Below, piece after piece: positions 11,050 through 22,269 of a DNA stretch of 64,000 bases. Positions within the stretch are counted from its first letter, which is position 1. Each line of letters starts with the position of its first letter. This DNA comes from Sphagnum compactum. Its lineage: Eukaryota > Bryophyta > Sphagnopsida > Sphagnales. A program made the position numbers and the translations under genes. The DNA is taken from positions 20,832,001 through 20,896,000 of the forward strand of contig OZ234494.1 in the NCBI GenBank assembly GCA_965153455.1. Reading direction: 5' to 3'. The notes under the pieces are model-generated. The model worked only from the letters and a program-made list of their open reading frames with translations, was not told the origin of the DNA and did not search any database.

Positions 11050-12530
11050 ACACATTGTCACAATGTTATATTGTCAAACAATGTCAAATATAGTTGTGTT
11101 ACAATGTCAAACACAATGTTACATGTCAAACATTTTAACACAACTATATAAGTTGTTTAACATGTAAAGCAAACCCTCACGTGAGAAAACAACTTGAACA
11201 CAACTATGTTAAACATGTTAAACAATGCTTGCATGTTCAATGAAAGGCAGAGGGAGATTTCAGCATGGGCCTCAATTGAAATTCAGCTCAAGGCTTTCAA
11301 CAGGCGGTTGGTACCGAATCTCAATGGACACTTGAGTATGTTCAAAAATTAACACCTAGGTTTTTCCAGATATGTGCAAAAAATTCAAAAACCCATTATG
11401 TGCAAACATTTCCACCTTCAACTATGTCTATCTCTATGTCTAACAAGAGTGCATCCAAGCATGTCCCCAATATACTGTGGTGGTGGGGTTCATGCCTGTC
11501 CTTCTTGGCAGACTCTCTCAAAGGCCAGGAAGTTCAGCTAGCTTATGCGAAGCATTCACTAATAGTATGATTGACTATGTCCTCACAATTCATGCCCATC
11601 CATTAGCCTAGGCCAAAAATGGTTACCAACACAATTAAGAATAGACATGCCATCCAGCCAATGAGGTGAGGCAAGATGCATTCAAGAGGCCAAATTTTTT
11701 CCTTAGGGTACGGGTGGGGGCATGAGGGAATTTGATGTTCCCAATATTTTCCATACAGTTCTATCATGTTCCCACCAAGTTAACTAAGTTCTCAATATGT
11801 TCCCAACATGTTCCCAATAGCACCATATGTAATCCCATATCCTTTGCCCAAACTTCTCCTCTTGTACCTATAAGGAGAAACCTATAATATATATATCTCG
11901 GGAATGCCGAAAATCTGATCACAATTTTTTTGTGATGGGTAAATCAAGGAGGCCCATTAACAAAAAGTGAATTTTTTTGAACATTTGGGGTTCCCCACAA
12001 CTAAGTAATATGAATCACACTATACTCTACACACTATGTAATGAATGGCATGTTGAACAGAATTTTGTAGGGCATCTTTTATGTTTGAGCGTCTTGTTCA
12101 CACAAACTTGCAATGTCAACATATGACTAAATTAACATTTCTTCATTTGGTGTTCAAAATGTTGAACACAATTATGTCCACTGGGAAGGAATTCAAGCAT
12201 GGGCCAAAGCTACAAATAAATAAGATGAAGGTTTGTTTGCTTTGATATAGAATATCAATGGCACAAACAACTGTAGAATCCTTAACATGCAATTATGTTT
12301 AACATCTCGACCATGCAACTATGTTTAACAACTGGGAAGCTCTCTTCTCTTCTGTGCAAATTTCTCAGCTGTGATTGGGTTCAATAAATCTGCAATAGTT
12401 TATAGAAATCAAGTTCAAGGAAACTTGCACATGCAGGAAAGAATGTTAACATGTGTTATGTACTATGGGGGCTAGGTCTAGACCAGTGTTGTGTGTTTAA
12501 ATGGTTTGGGACAATGTAAACATAAATATA
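11050..12530. repeat. Diverged mosaic repeats with palindromic ACATGT words
   Basis: 11210-11525 is the partner of 4990-5290. Around it the sequence is crowded with 'aacatgt', 'tgttaaaca' and 'atgttcaaca' words in both orientations, giving short imperfect palindromes, for example near 11150-11230. No open frame is supported. Confidence 0.5.
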
Positions 12531-12534
12531 AATA

Positions 12535-12945
12535 TTCTGGTCATGAAAGATATTTAATAAGTTATCTATAAAGTAAGGAAAACAACACTAGAACCCTGAG
12601 TTTGATCATAAATAGGGTGAGATTCAAAAAAATAAAAAACATTAGGATTCAGGGGTGGGGGACCTCAGTCTTTGTGGTGAACCGAGTTTCACCTTGTCTT
12701 TCCTTTTTCTTTAGCGCCTCCACTGTTGCTGCATATATTTTCACTGCTCCTACTCGTAAAGCTACTGTAATTAGACTTGAACCTTGTGCATTAATTGCTG
12801 ATTTCAGCATTTCATTCCCAGATTTAATAAAATTTCTTTTACTTTATAGACACCCCTGAAAGAAGGCTTTGGGGTGAAAGGAGGCCCAAAGACAGCGTGG
12901 CTTTACAAATAATTTTAGTATTTATACTTACATGTCCCAAAACAT
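12535..12945. repeat. Dispersed repeat, second copy (partner 343-751)
   Basis: Same orientation and content as 343-751, with point changes and one- to four-base indels. It directly precedes the 99-bp tandem array and the zinc-finger gene, whereas the first copy lies more than 12 kb upstream. Confidence 0.85.
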
Positions 12946-13033
12946 CTCTTAGTGGTGTCATAGTTCACATAGAAATATCCAAGAAAATGAACACTGAGTC
13001 TGTTCAACACACAACCTTGGCTAATTACGTGGA

Positions 13034-13425
13034 GAACATTTCAATCATGTTTACCATGTCCCACACACTACCTGGAACCTATGCCAAACATGTTCCAAAA
13101 GCACCGATCAAGTCTATTTAAGAGACTCTGAACATGTCAATCATGGTTACCATGTCCCACACACTACCTGGAACCTATGTGAAACATGTCCCAAAAGCAC
13201 CGATCAAGTCTATTTTACAAGAGACGCTGAACATGTCAATCATGTTTACCATGTCCCACACACTACCTGGAACCTATGCCAAACATGTTCCAAAAGCACC
13301 GATCGAGTCTATTTTACAAGAGACTCTGAACATGTCAATCATGTTTACCATGTCCCACACACTACCCGGAACCTAGGTCGAACATGTTCAAAAGGCAACT
13401 AACTTTGTCTATTTAACAAGAGACC
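13034..13425. repeat. 99-bp tandem array, four units
   Basis: Units start at 13034, 13130, 13229 and 13328, with spacings of 96, 99 and 99 bp; the fourth is diverged at its end. Each unit contains 'tcaatcatg', 'accatgtcccacacacta', 'ggaacct', 'aaagcaccgat' and 'agtctattt'. Because 99 is divisible by three, the plus strand is open across units 2-4. The homologous place in copy 2 (about 23536-23640) has only one diverged unit, so the array expanded after the duplication. Near-identity of the units suggests recent expansion. Confidence 0.9.
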
Positions 13426-13429
13426 AGAG

Positions 13430-14059
13430 CCTCTTGTATGTATTCTTCTACAGCTCTCCTCTGCTCTTCAGAAATTTTTCTTCAACCAGTTTGGCGTCGC
13501 AAAGTGCCGAATTCACTTGCATCCTTGACTTCCTTGGCGGGTTGTTGTTTCGTTACCTACGGTACTGGTGATGACCACTTGCTTTGATCCAGAATTCTCC
13601 TGCTTGAGATTGATCTGGGTGTTTTTCCCTAGGTGTGTACTTCTGAGGACAGATCTGGCTTGGTTTTTTCTAGGTGTGTGTGTTTTGAGCACTCATCATC
13701 GAGTTCAAAAGGGTGTAGAGATGCAGTGCACATAGCACGATGAGTTCTGTCTAAAATCTGCAAAGATATATCAGTTTCTCATGTAAGCTCTTCTCCTCAC
13801 TGGGTAGGAAAATAGTCAAGTGTCGCAAGGATCAACGTCGGTAACACTTGCCGCTACACATCGAAATCCCCCGGATATGGATTCTTGACTTGAGAGTTTC
13901 CGACATCCGGATTATGTTGTGGAAGTGCATTTTGTGGTGAAGAATTGGGTCCAAAACATAAATTTTTGGGGCTATTTGGAAGTTTACAGCTTTGATTGAA
14001 ACCTGAGACTTTTGAGCTACAACCTCATCATCATGCTTGTCTCTGTTTTCCTTTTACAG
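13430..14059 (+). promoter_or_regulatory. Probable upstream region and first intron of zinc-finger gene copy 1
   Basis: This stretch joins the tandem array to the conserved exon at 14060. Its last part (13985-14059) matches 24865-25009 upstream of the copy-2 exon and includes the conserved 'ttttgagctacaac' stretch and a pyrimidine-rich acceptor. No TATA element or start site can be fixed from the sequence, so the promoter role is inferred from position. Confidence 0.3.
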
Positions 14060-14240
14060 GAGGAAGAGGAAGGAGGGCGATTCAAAACCGAAGCGCTGAA
14101 ATCGACAAACAAGTTTTCACTGTAGGGGATGGTGTCGAACAGCGGGGGAGCGGGATTCCAAATTGCTTCGTCGCCACTTTGAAACCCGGCAGGAGATTAG
14201 GACGCGCGTGTAGCATAAGCACATCCCAGGAAAACCCCTG
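14060..14240 (+). other. Conserved 5' exon of zinc-finger gene, copy 1
   Basis: An exon of 181 nt with acceptor CTTTTACAG before 14060 and donor CCTG/GTGAGT after 14240. The partner exon at 25010-25189 (180 nt) keeps both splice sites. It is GC-richer than the flanks. The two copies differ by frame-breaking indels, so it is probably 5' untranslated or long relieved of coding constraint. The best shared frame reads VGDxxEExGxGIP in copy 2. It is placed upstream of the conserved ATG at 15982. Confidence 0.5.
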
Positions 14241-15981
14241 GTGAGTCACTTTTCCAGAATCAGCTCTGTCGCAATTGAGGATGGAGCTCTGCTGAGAAAA
14301 TTATCGTGTTTTTGGCTTGAGGAGGGCTGATGCGTTTGGAAATGAACGGTAGTATCCAAACTGTAAACCGGTGACACGGAAGGGAGTCGTCGCGTTTCGC
14401 TCGTTGCACTAGGAATTGATTCTTGTAAATAAACTTACATTTTAGAGCTGAGTGAGGAGTTAGGGCCCAGTTAGGAGTCGTATGACGACTTGGAGAGTAA
14501 AAGCAGCCCAAGTAGCTGTCTGAGTTTTTCTTCTCAGAAACCTGAGAATGAAGTAGAGGATTCTTGTAGGCATTGAAGAGCACAACATAGCATATTTCCA
14601 CTTTCAGACTCTCACCTTTCCTGCAGGCTATTCATGGAAGTCACGGCTAACCATTTCTCACAACGATTAATTCGTAGAGGCCTTATTTCCACTATACAAT
14701 GAATCGTGGAGCAGTTCCAGCTTCGACTTTTGTAAGGAGGTCAGAGCAGGTTAGGGGTGAAAATGCATTTCTGATGCACAATGTTGGAGACTCAACACCT
14801 CAATATGCTCAGATTTCCTTCTCTTGGGTGTGGGAATGTATGAGATAAACTCAGATGAGTTGCAGATATCTGTGATCATCAGGAGCCATGTTTCAAGGAC
14901 ACATAGTGCGAGTTTGTTTAATCTTCACTTTGTGATGCTCGAGTTGTACAGATGAGCATGCAATTTGACCAGATTTGACTCTTGGAGGAAAATAGCAGTT
15001 CACCAGGCAAAGCCCGAAGCTTAAGTAAATGGAACACCACAGCTCAGATATGGGTATTTGGGCTAAGGTTGAACTGTGAGAACTGTCTGGCTGATATGCA
15101 AACCTGTTGACCACTGTAGGCTTTAATGAGAGCATCTTGTATGATCATATGATCCCAATTTACTGGGCAAACATAATATCTCATGGGCCTAACTCCTAAA
15201 TGTGGGGAGCAGAATAGATGCTTGCACAATGTTCAACAGGAGGTGTACAAGTGTCGTGAATACTAAGACTGCCATTTGTTCTGGAAATTGTGGGCAAGGG
15301 GCAGACGGCAGTAGAATTTCCTCTAGAGATTCTACAGAGGAAGGGGGGGTGGAGCTGAACCCTGTCACGTCTCATCGTTTGCCAGGTGCGTTCAGATACA
15401 GATCATGAAATGGGACTTAGTCTTATGCTCTTTGTGGCTAATTTCCAACATATTTCTAATACGGTAACATGCAAAAGATTGCTTGGAGAGTTATCGGTAC
15501 GCTCATTGAATTGGTTGCCATAAGGAGTGCCATGGTTTGCATGGGTGTTGGCAATGCCCTATGTTGTTGCTTGAGGGGAGAAGTTCTGTCATGTGTCTGA
15601 AAAGACTTTAGAAGTTATGCTGACAAGTTAAATGGGACAGTGGTCTAAAAGAACACAGCTAACTATTATAGGTGCTCAACATTGACATCTACACCAAGAG
15701 TGAGATTTGTTATACAGCTGGCAGAGTTTATGGGTGCATGTTTGTGTGCCCCGAACTCTTGATTGATTCTGTCAAGAGGCATCCTATATAGATTTCCAAA
15801 TTTGTTTAGTTCCCCAAGTCATAAATTCTTATCCGAATTTCCAGACTCAAGGTAATGAACAACTCAAAATAGTGTTGAAGATTAGTGTCAATTTTGTGGT
15901 AATCGTAGCATCTTTCAACCATGTTCCATAATAATGGGAATTGTGTGGCATGTGCAGCATTTTTGTGTTTTGGTTGCCATC
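14241..15981 (+). other. Intron/leader sequence of zinc-finger gene copy 1
   Basis: It matches 25190-26519 of copy 2 in patches, for example 'aggaggtcagagcagg' near 14740 and 25650. It ends in a pyrimidine/T-rich stretch and TGTGCAG at 15955, where copy 2 has TTGCAG, a likely acceptor just before the conserved start codon. A segment at about 15190-15430 has no obvious counterpart in copy 2. Confidence 0.45.
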
Positions 15982-17257
15982 ATGAAGGAGAGTAGCACGA
16001 AGTATGCCAGGGAGACATGGATTGACACATATGAAGATGACGAGTATTATGAATTATTGATAGAGTGTTATATGAAATGCAAGGTGCCCAGGGAACAGGG
16101 CGAGAAGCGTCATAAATGGAGATGCATATACTGCGAAGAGGTCTTTCGATGTAGGCCTAGCCTTAACTATCATCGACTTAAAGTGTGTTCTACTCAGGAG
16201 CGCCCTTTGAAACAATATCCAATTGTGGGCAAAGGGCAACGCATTGTGCTGAAAGACCAACAAGCTATTGTGAAAGGCCATTCGGGGAAACGTAAGCGTC
16301 ACATGGCCTCTGTAGAGGAAGATGGCATGCCTCACACTAATAGAGACCAATTTCTGCGAGATACACGGACCCACCAGGCACCTCTGATGACCACTCCGAA
16401 CATATCCAATGTCTTATTCGAAGAGAGGGGAGTATCCTCCAGTGGTGAAAGAGGCCCTGTATGTAACTTGGGTGTGTTTGAAGGGACTGAAACTATTGAT
16501 ACAACTGGGCTTGCCATGGGCTCTGAGAACCACGAGCATGTGGACGTCGAAGGTGATGGGGAAGGGCATGCACTTGAAGTAGAAGATGAGGAGTGGGGTT
16601 GGTCTCCTCTTTTTTGCCTACTTAGAGATTTCCCTGAGCTCCGTCCCCCAGATTTTCCTCCCCGTCCTTGGAAACACACAATAGAAGAATTTGATGTGAT
16701 CCACAAGTTTCTCAAATATCGCAAAGCCCATAGGACCAAACCCTCGATGCCTCCTCTTATTGTGTTGGCCTTGAAAGCGACATGGCACTTTCATTTTGGC
16801 AATGGTTCCTCAATAATTGAACATTACCCTAAATTGGTAGAAAAGCTGGAACATGTCAGCCAGGATAAGGAGTTTGTCGATAATCTATCACGAATGCAAC
16901 ATCTCATGAGAGGGAAATGTGGACAGATGACTGGATATGCAAAGATTTTGTTCTTGACAATTCCAGATGGTCATAGAGATGAGAAACGACCAACACTTGA
17001 AGATGATGTTTCTTCCGTCAAGGCTACTTTAGAGAGGCATGAACATCAGAAAGTGGTTGAAAGGGTGTTGAACTCACTTATTGGCGTTGCTTGCTGTGCA
17101 CTGGAGGATTTGAACTTTTATTCGCAAAGGAATATGTGGCATTTGGCACGAAATTATAAACAAAAATCGAGGAGAATTCGAATAATGAGGTGGAAAACAC
17201 AATGTTGTTATCAGGAAAAATATTACACAGGTTTCACACTTGAAGACCTAGAAGAGG
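15982..17257 (+). CDS. C2HC zinc-finger protein of a dispersed ZnF/Ulp1 family, copy 1
   Basis: An open frame of about 425 codons. The start at 15982 is chosen because the ATG (MKES..YARETW) is the first Met shared with copy 2, although the frame opens further upstream at 15934. The N-terminus has an acidic YEDDEY stretch, then a single zinc knuckle C-x2-C-x12-H-x4-C at about residues 47-68. The middle is low-complexity and acidic. The C-terminal third holds WSPLFCLL..RPWKHTIEEF and VLALKATWHFHFG, both conserved in copy 2, plus helical, charged sequence. The frame is intact here but broken in copies 2 and 3. A donor GTGAGT in phase 1 follows at 17258, as in copy 2. No protease domain follows. 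The finger suggests DNA or RNA binding, possibly as a transposon-encoded protein. Without splicing the frame runs on to 17322. Confidence 0.6.
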
Positions 17258-17886
17258 GTGAGTCCAGTCCCTCCCTTATCTATAATGGGTTCATGAAAAT
17301 TATGGCTAGGGTTGCTGAGTAATAATGACATGAAGTTTTTGAAGTGAATTTGGTTTCCACCTCAAAAAATTGTTTTTTGTGTCAAGATCTTGCGTATTGA
17401 AAGTCCTATGCTTGTACTATGTTGATATTGATTAGTTTTTTGTCAAAGCTTGCTTTCTATCTATAATGGAGCTTGATGCTCTTCTCTGCTAAGATTAATT
17501 AAGTCTTGCATAAATATTCTCTTTGGTTTCCCATGAAGGTTGCAAACCTAATGCAATAGTAATTTGCTTCCAAGTGATCCGTCAAGCCAATAATGCAAGT
17601 CATTGGGATTCATGGCCACCTTACAAGTGGCTGGGAGCTCAAATTACCAATAGGCCATGTTAGTAGTTACCTAGTGTAACCAACTCAATTAGGAATCATT
17701 GGGTCAATAGATCATTGAAACCATGTGGGTATTTAAATTCAATCTTTGGGGAAGGATTAGACAACTACATTGCCCTCTTATGGCCATTAGAGAGTAACCA
17801 CTTTCAAAATGGAATTCCTCCCACTCCCTCCCCACCTTGGTCCTTTCACGTTCTTTTTCTCACTCAAATTTTTCATCTCTGTGCAG

Positions 17887-18065
17887 CTTTTGGTGATGTT
17901 AAAGTGGCAGTATCAGGATGGAGGTTGATGTTTGGCGAAATCAGGGCCCAAAATCATAATTTTGACCATGAAGATTTTTCAGATGATTCAACAGAAGATT
18001 CTTCACAACATTCAATAGAAGATTTTGCAGAAGATTCAACAGAAGATTCTTCAGAAGATCAATAA
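17887..18065 (+). CDS. Candidate acidic terminal exon of zinc-finger gene copy 1
   Basis: A good acceptor (TTTTTCATCTCTGTGCAG) precedes 17887. In phase 1, the phase of the 17257 donor, the exon is open to a TAA at 18063 and encodes FGDVKVAVSGW.. followed by an Asp/Glu/Ser repeat tail (DFSDDSTEDSS, then DFAEDSTEDSSEDQ). Joined to 15982-17257 it gives 485 codons including the stop. The tail is an internal DNA repeat of 'gaagattcaaca' type words. The exon is not found in copy 2, where the next exons lead to an Ulp1-like protease. The join is inferred and needs transcript support. Confidence 0.35.
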
Positions 18066-18269
18066 CACTCAACCAGCTAACAGTAGTTCAAATCGATCAA
18101 ACTATTTTTTATTGAAAACTCCTCAGGACTTCATGCATAATGGGCACCATGAAACCATGTGTGGAAAATGAAGAGCTAATCCCTTTCATTCTTCTTGCCT
18201 ATATTAACTCACAAACTCAAAAATTTCCCTGATTCACTGGAGGGGGAACAATTGTTGCATCAATTTTTG

Positions 18270-19770
18270 TAGAATCCTAAAAGGTTTTATTTGTAGTGTG
18301 AGCTCAAGGACCCTAATTTCAAGTAGCATACAAAATCGGTGTGGGATATGATGCTAATGAATAGCAAGTAATTAAGAATATCAAACCTAACTTCTTTTGT
18401 GTGTCTTCGTTCAAAAATCAGGTAGACTATTAAGTTTTGTTTGTAGTGAGCTAGTAACCTTAATCTTGAGTAGCATTCAAAATTGAGTTTGATATTAATG
18501 ACTATGTTATGACGCTGTAGAAGAATAGGCAATTTATGGGGGTGATGACCAGATCCATGTGTGCATGTCAGAACTTTGGGGTTCTTTGCAATAAAGATCC
18601 TGAATTCCATTAGAGTAGGAAATTTGCCCTTGTCTTCACCTTGAACATAATGTAGGAGCCCAACAGATGCTGAAGGAGACCATTGCTTAAAACATCTGAT
18701 TTCAAATACATCCTTCCTATTGTGAAGAGGACACAACAGAGTTGGTATAGAGTGTTCTTTGTTGTCAGTGAACCAATAATATATGATGTAAAAACCATCT
18801 GTCAAATGAAATGAGTGTACTTAAATGGTTAGGCACCTATAGATGGTTAGCCCTAATTGTCAATATATTCTTTAAATTGAAAAATCAGCCAACCAACTAC
18901 CTGTTGCAAACCAAGACAATTATATGTCACCTAACATCACACAGAGCTTAGCCAACTGGAAGTCTATGGTTCAAAGAAGTATAGGCAAAATGAAATTGAT
19001 CTATTTTTGCATGCCTTTATAGCCATCTTTTACAATTGTAAGCTTTTCTGACAAACTGCGTAAGGGAATCGTTAAGTGTGAGCGTAAAAGTTGATGGGGG
19101 TCATATGTTACCAAAATACCAAATTATTGATCACAAAGTTATATCATCAGACAAAGCATGTGCTGCAGCAATATGAAAATGTCTGCAATCTAACCCACAA
19201 ATGGCACTAGACTATGACTACAAGTTGTGTGTATGAATGACAAAATTTTGACGCATTTGCTTTGTGACTTATGTGCAAGCTTGACTTTGCCACAAAGCAC
19301 AAAAAAGAACTCAAGCTCTTGTGCGCTTGGTAGACTTAGACTGACTTAGACTTCCATTTTTCTAGAATATTAGGTGATGTTGTGATTTCCAACTGCTTAT
19401 TATGTAAGAGGGATTGATAAGGTTTGCTACAGTAATGGAGCTGTTCAAAGCAAGGCTCTCTTGAGAATCAGAATCTTCCTCATTTGTGCACATAATTAAC
19501 ATCTTTAGCCCAGACTATTAAAGGTGCATTGGACCACAAACCCAACTAAGAAAAGTCTAGGGCCTTTCAAGGCATCTGATGGTTTGCAAACTCAATGGAC
19601 ACTTGAGCATGTTCCCTGCCCAACTGTGTGAGTAGATTTAGAGTGCCTATATCAAAAAAATTGTCAAATTATGTAGTGACTTGAGTTTTAAAAAACATCA
19701 CATGATTGTGTACACACCTTGTTATGCAAGCCAAAGCTGAATCTAAGTTCAAACTAGGTTCAATTAACAT
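18270..19770. repeat. Dispersed repeat (partner 37540-38570)
   Basis: Collinear, diverged match to 37540-38570. Shared landmarks are 'taatttcaagtagcat' (18315/37570), 'cttccatttt/cttccatttc' (19350/38120), 'cctcatttgtg/cttcatttgtg' (19480/38258), 'tgcattggacca' (19530/38370), 'gtgagt..atttagagtgc' (19628/38475) and 'tgtagtgacttga' (19673/38517). No conserved protein frame is present. The 37.5-39.6 kb copy continues into sequence that matches 30440-31150. Confidence 0.75.
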
Positions 19771-21200
19771 GTTGAATATCTCTGTGTTCACCAAGTTCAC
19801 TTATACCCAACCCTGAGACACAACTTTTGAGGATTTCTACGAAGATTATTGGACCACATCAGCTTCAACTAAAATTAGGTCAAGGCTTCTGCCCTCTTGT
19901 TTCTTCTGAAGGCTTCTGCCATGTTCTTTCTAGATGTTCAGTCAATGGACATGATCAACACCCAAACTATGTTCAACATTTAGGCCACCACCCTACATCC
20001 ATGTACAGCAAGTTTAACAAGGCTCAATGCAACATGATGTCCCACCCTTTTTGCATCCTCTCCCCTGAATTATTTGTCCCTCTGTCAACCATTGAAAGAA
20101 AAAGTAACGGATCAACATAGGTGCAATAATCCATGTTAGGTTCAGAAATTACATATTCCATTCCAAGAATCAACGCTCACCATGGGAATATTCAACCATG
20201 AGACATAACTTTTGAATATCTCTAAGAAGATTATGAGACCACAAAGGCTTCAGTTAGAATTAGCTGAAGGTTTTTTGCTGTGTTTGTTCTCAATGTAGTC
20301 AATGGATAGGACAAAGCTCAACGCTCAAACTATGTTCAACATTTAACTATGTAAAACAAGTTTAACAGTGTCAAGTATGTGCAAAATGATGTCCCACCCT
20401 TTTCTTTTTTTCTTTTCTTCCTGTGTCCAAATGTGGCAAAATATTTTCAATATTTTCAAAATTTGGCAAAAGCTTTTTCAGAAACAGGGAATATGCAACA
20501 TGAATTTATTTATTTTTTTTGCAATTCTGTGAAAATTTGCACCAAAAACAACATTCCCGTACATGAGCTAGAAAGATATAGTGTATAAAAATGGTCTAGG
20601 AGCAGGTTTACATAGAGATCCATGGTGTAGACAGAAGGATCTTGCCATTTAACCTAAATATTTCTCCTGGTCCCTCGAAAATAGCTGCTCATGGGCCCCT
20701 CACACAGCTGACCAAACCCAAAACATGTTACAATCTTCACATGTTGTCACTTTTTATTTTGCAGGAAAATATAGGAGGTGTCAATCCTTTGCTTATATTG
20801 CCCATTATGTAAAAACCCCTTGGGGAGCCTATCTTGAGTTGGATGAACTGCACTCCATAGCTGGCTACAAGGCCCATGTGAAATCATCCATGAACCCAAA
20901 TCGAGTGGATTGGACCTTTAGGGACTAAAAAATTAAAATTTAATTCACTTTGATTTTCTACTTGAAGCAACATTTTACAGGTCAACATGTTCAGCCACCT
21001 AATAGTATGCCACATCCTCAAGACAATTGAGTTTCACTTTTTTTTTCAGAACTTAAATCTTTTAAATTCATGATTGAATATTAAAAAATTCAGAATCATA
21101 GGCTACATGATGGTTATGAGATTTCAAGATGTGAAAATATAGGTTCATGAACAGGTTTTTTTTTTTCTCTTTTGTTTATTTCTTTCAATTTTGTGAGGTA
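19745..21200. repeat. Mosaic repeat block, copy 2 (partner 1500-2400), with a 0.5-kb insertion
   Basis: It matches 1500-2400, including 'acttttgaggat', 'gaagattattggaccaca', 'aaactatgttcaacattta' and the T-rich stretch near 20400. Compared with copy 1 it holds about 525 extra bases between about 20500 and 21025. That segment carries an exon-like frame at 20766-20928 (acceptor TTTTTATTTTGCAG; peptide starting GKYRRCQSFAYIAHYVKTP and ending at a TAA), not recognised as any family. Whether the extra DNA was inserted in copy 2 or lost from copy 1 cannot be decided. Confidence 0.65.
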
Positions 21201-21950
21201 GGTGGACTGTATAACCAAATTAAAAGTTGCTGGATAAATGTTTTTGTGAGAGGGATTAAATTCTGAACTCAGATAGAAAGTGCTAAGGATCATCTCAATC
21301 ATCTAAGAACTACGAACCAATGAAGGGGGGATGACACAAAAAGGCAAATCTAACAAAGGGGCATTAGCCTCAACAAAATGTTGGAAACCAACACAGAACT
21401 TGGATTGGAAATTGTAGCGCCTGCAGGCCAATGTTCTACAGGTTGCACCATCACTTATGTCCATATTTTTGCAGAGAGTTTTACCTTGATTATCTGCGTA
21501 TAGGTATGCTACGGAAATATAAAAGTTAAACTCCTTTTTGAGCCAAAGAACTAAAACTGTTAGACATGATGAACTAACCCAAACATGCACATCACACACC
21601 ATGTAATTTCATGGCATTTTAGTAGAAATCTCCTACAATTAGACTTATACCTGCTAATTTTGTATTGCACTTGATGCTAGAACTCCTCCCAAATTTCAAC
21701 ATTGAACTTGAAGATTGATCATCTCCCAGCATGACAACTCAGGAGTGTAGAGGAGCTTCATATCAAGCAACTGAGCACTTCGCTCATTCAATGGCTAGTC
21801 CAGCTATCCTAGTGCATAGCAGTATAGGAAGCAAGTTAATTCAAACACTGCCAGTCTCAAAAGCAATTGTACTCTTGCTAGGCACCATAAAATCAAAGAC
21901 CACGAGAAGAGGGCAGAATGAAGCTTGTAACTGGTGTATTGTCTTCATAC

Positions 21951-22212
21951 CTGCCGACTCCACGGTTCATGCTGCTGAAGATGAAACCAGATTCTCAGGA
22001 TTTGGGGATGCAGATGAAAATGACCTCCAAATGCTGAAGGCTACTGTGATGATGTTAATGAACACAATCCCCATCTTCATCACCAATATTATGTCATCAG
22101 CAGAGAAAGCACCTGACGGAGCTACAACTGCCTGTGCAGGACACTCTGCAACTGCATCAGTGAATGATACTGCGGACCCATCTCCTGGTGTTTCCTGAAC
22201 TATGTTGTGAGC
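21951..22212 (-). pseudogene. Transmembrane-peptide exon, copy B (premature stop)
   Basis: Minus-strand partner of 4518-4783 with the same acceptor (CCACCATCAG) and donor (GGCAG/GTATGAAG). In phase 0 it reads AHNIVQETPGDGSAVSFTDAVAE.., then the hydrophobic helix VMKMGIVFINIITVAFSIW and a Ser-rich tail. It ends at a TGA at 21967-21969, where copy A has a Gly codon, five codons short of the donor. Copy B keeps the N-terminal frame that copy A has lost, and copy A keeps the C-terminal frame that copy B has lost. The intact parent gene presumably lies elsewhere. Confidence 0.6.
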
Positions 22213-22269
22213 CTGATGGTGGAATGAACAAAGACTCAAATTAGCTTCTATGAACTGGTTGGATTGATC

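Noticed and set aside
13134-13376. An 80-codon repeat protein in the 99-bp array
   Set aside because: It is open only because the unit length is a multiple of three. Unit 1 (96 bp) and the flanks do not continue the frame and the single unit in copy 2 is not open.
16054-16739. Minus-strand frames across the zinc-finger ORF
   Set aside because: They mirror the plus-strand coding sequence. The plus strand carries the zinc knuckle, the shared start and the conserved donor.
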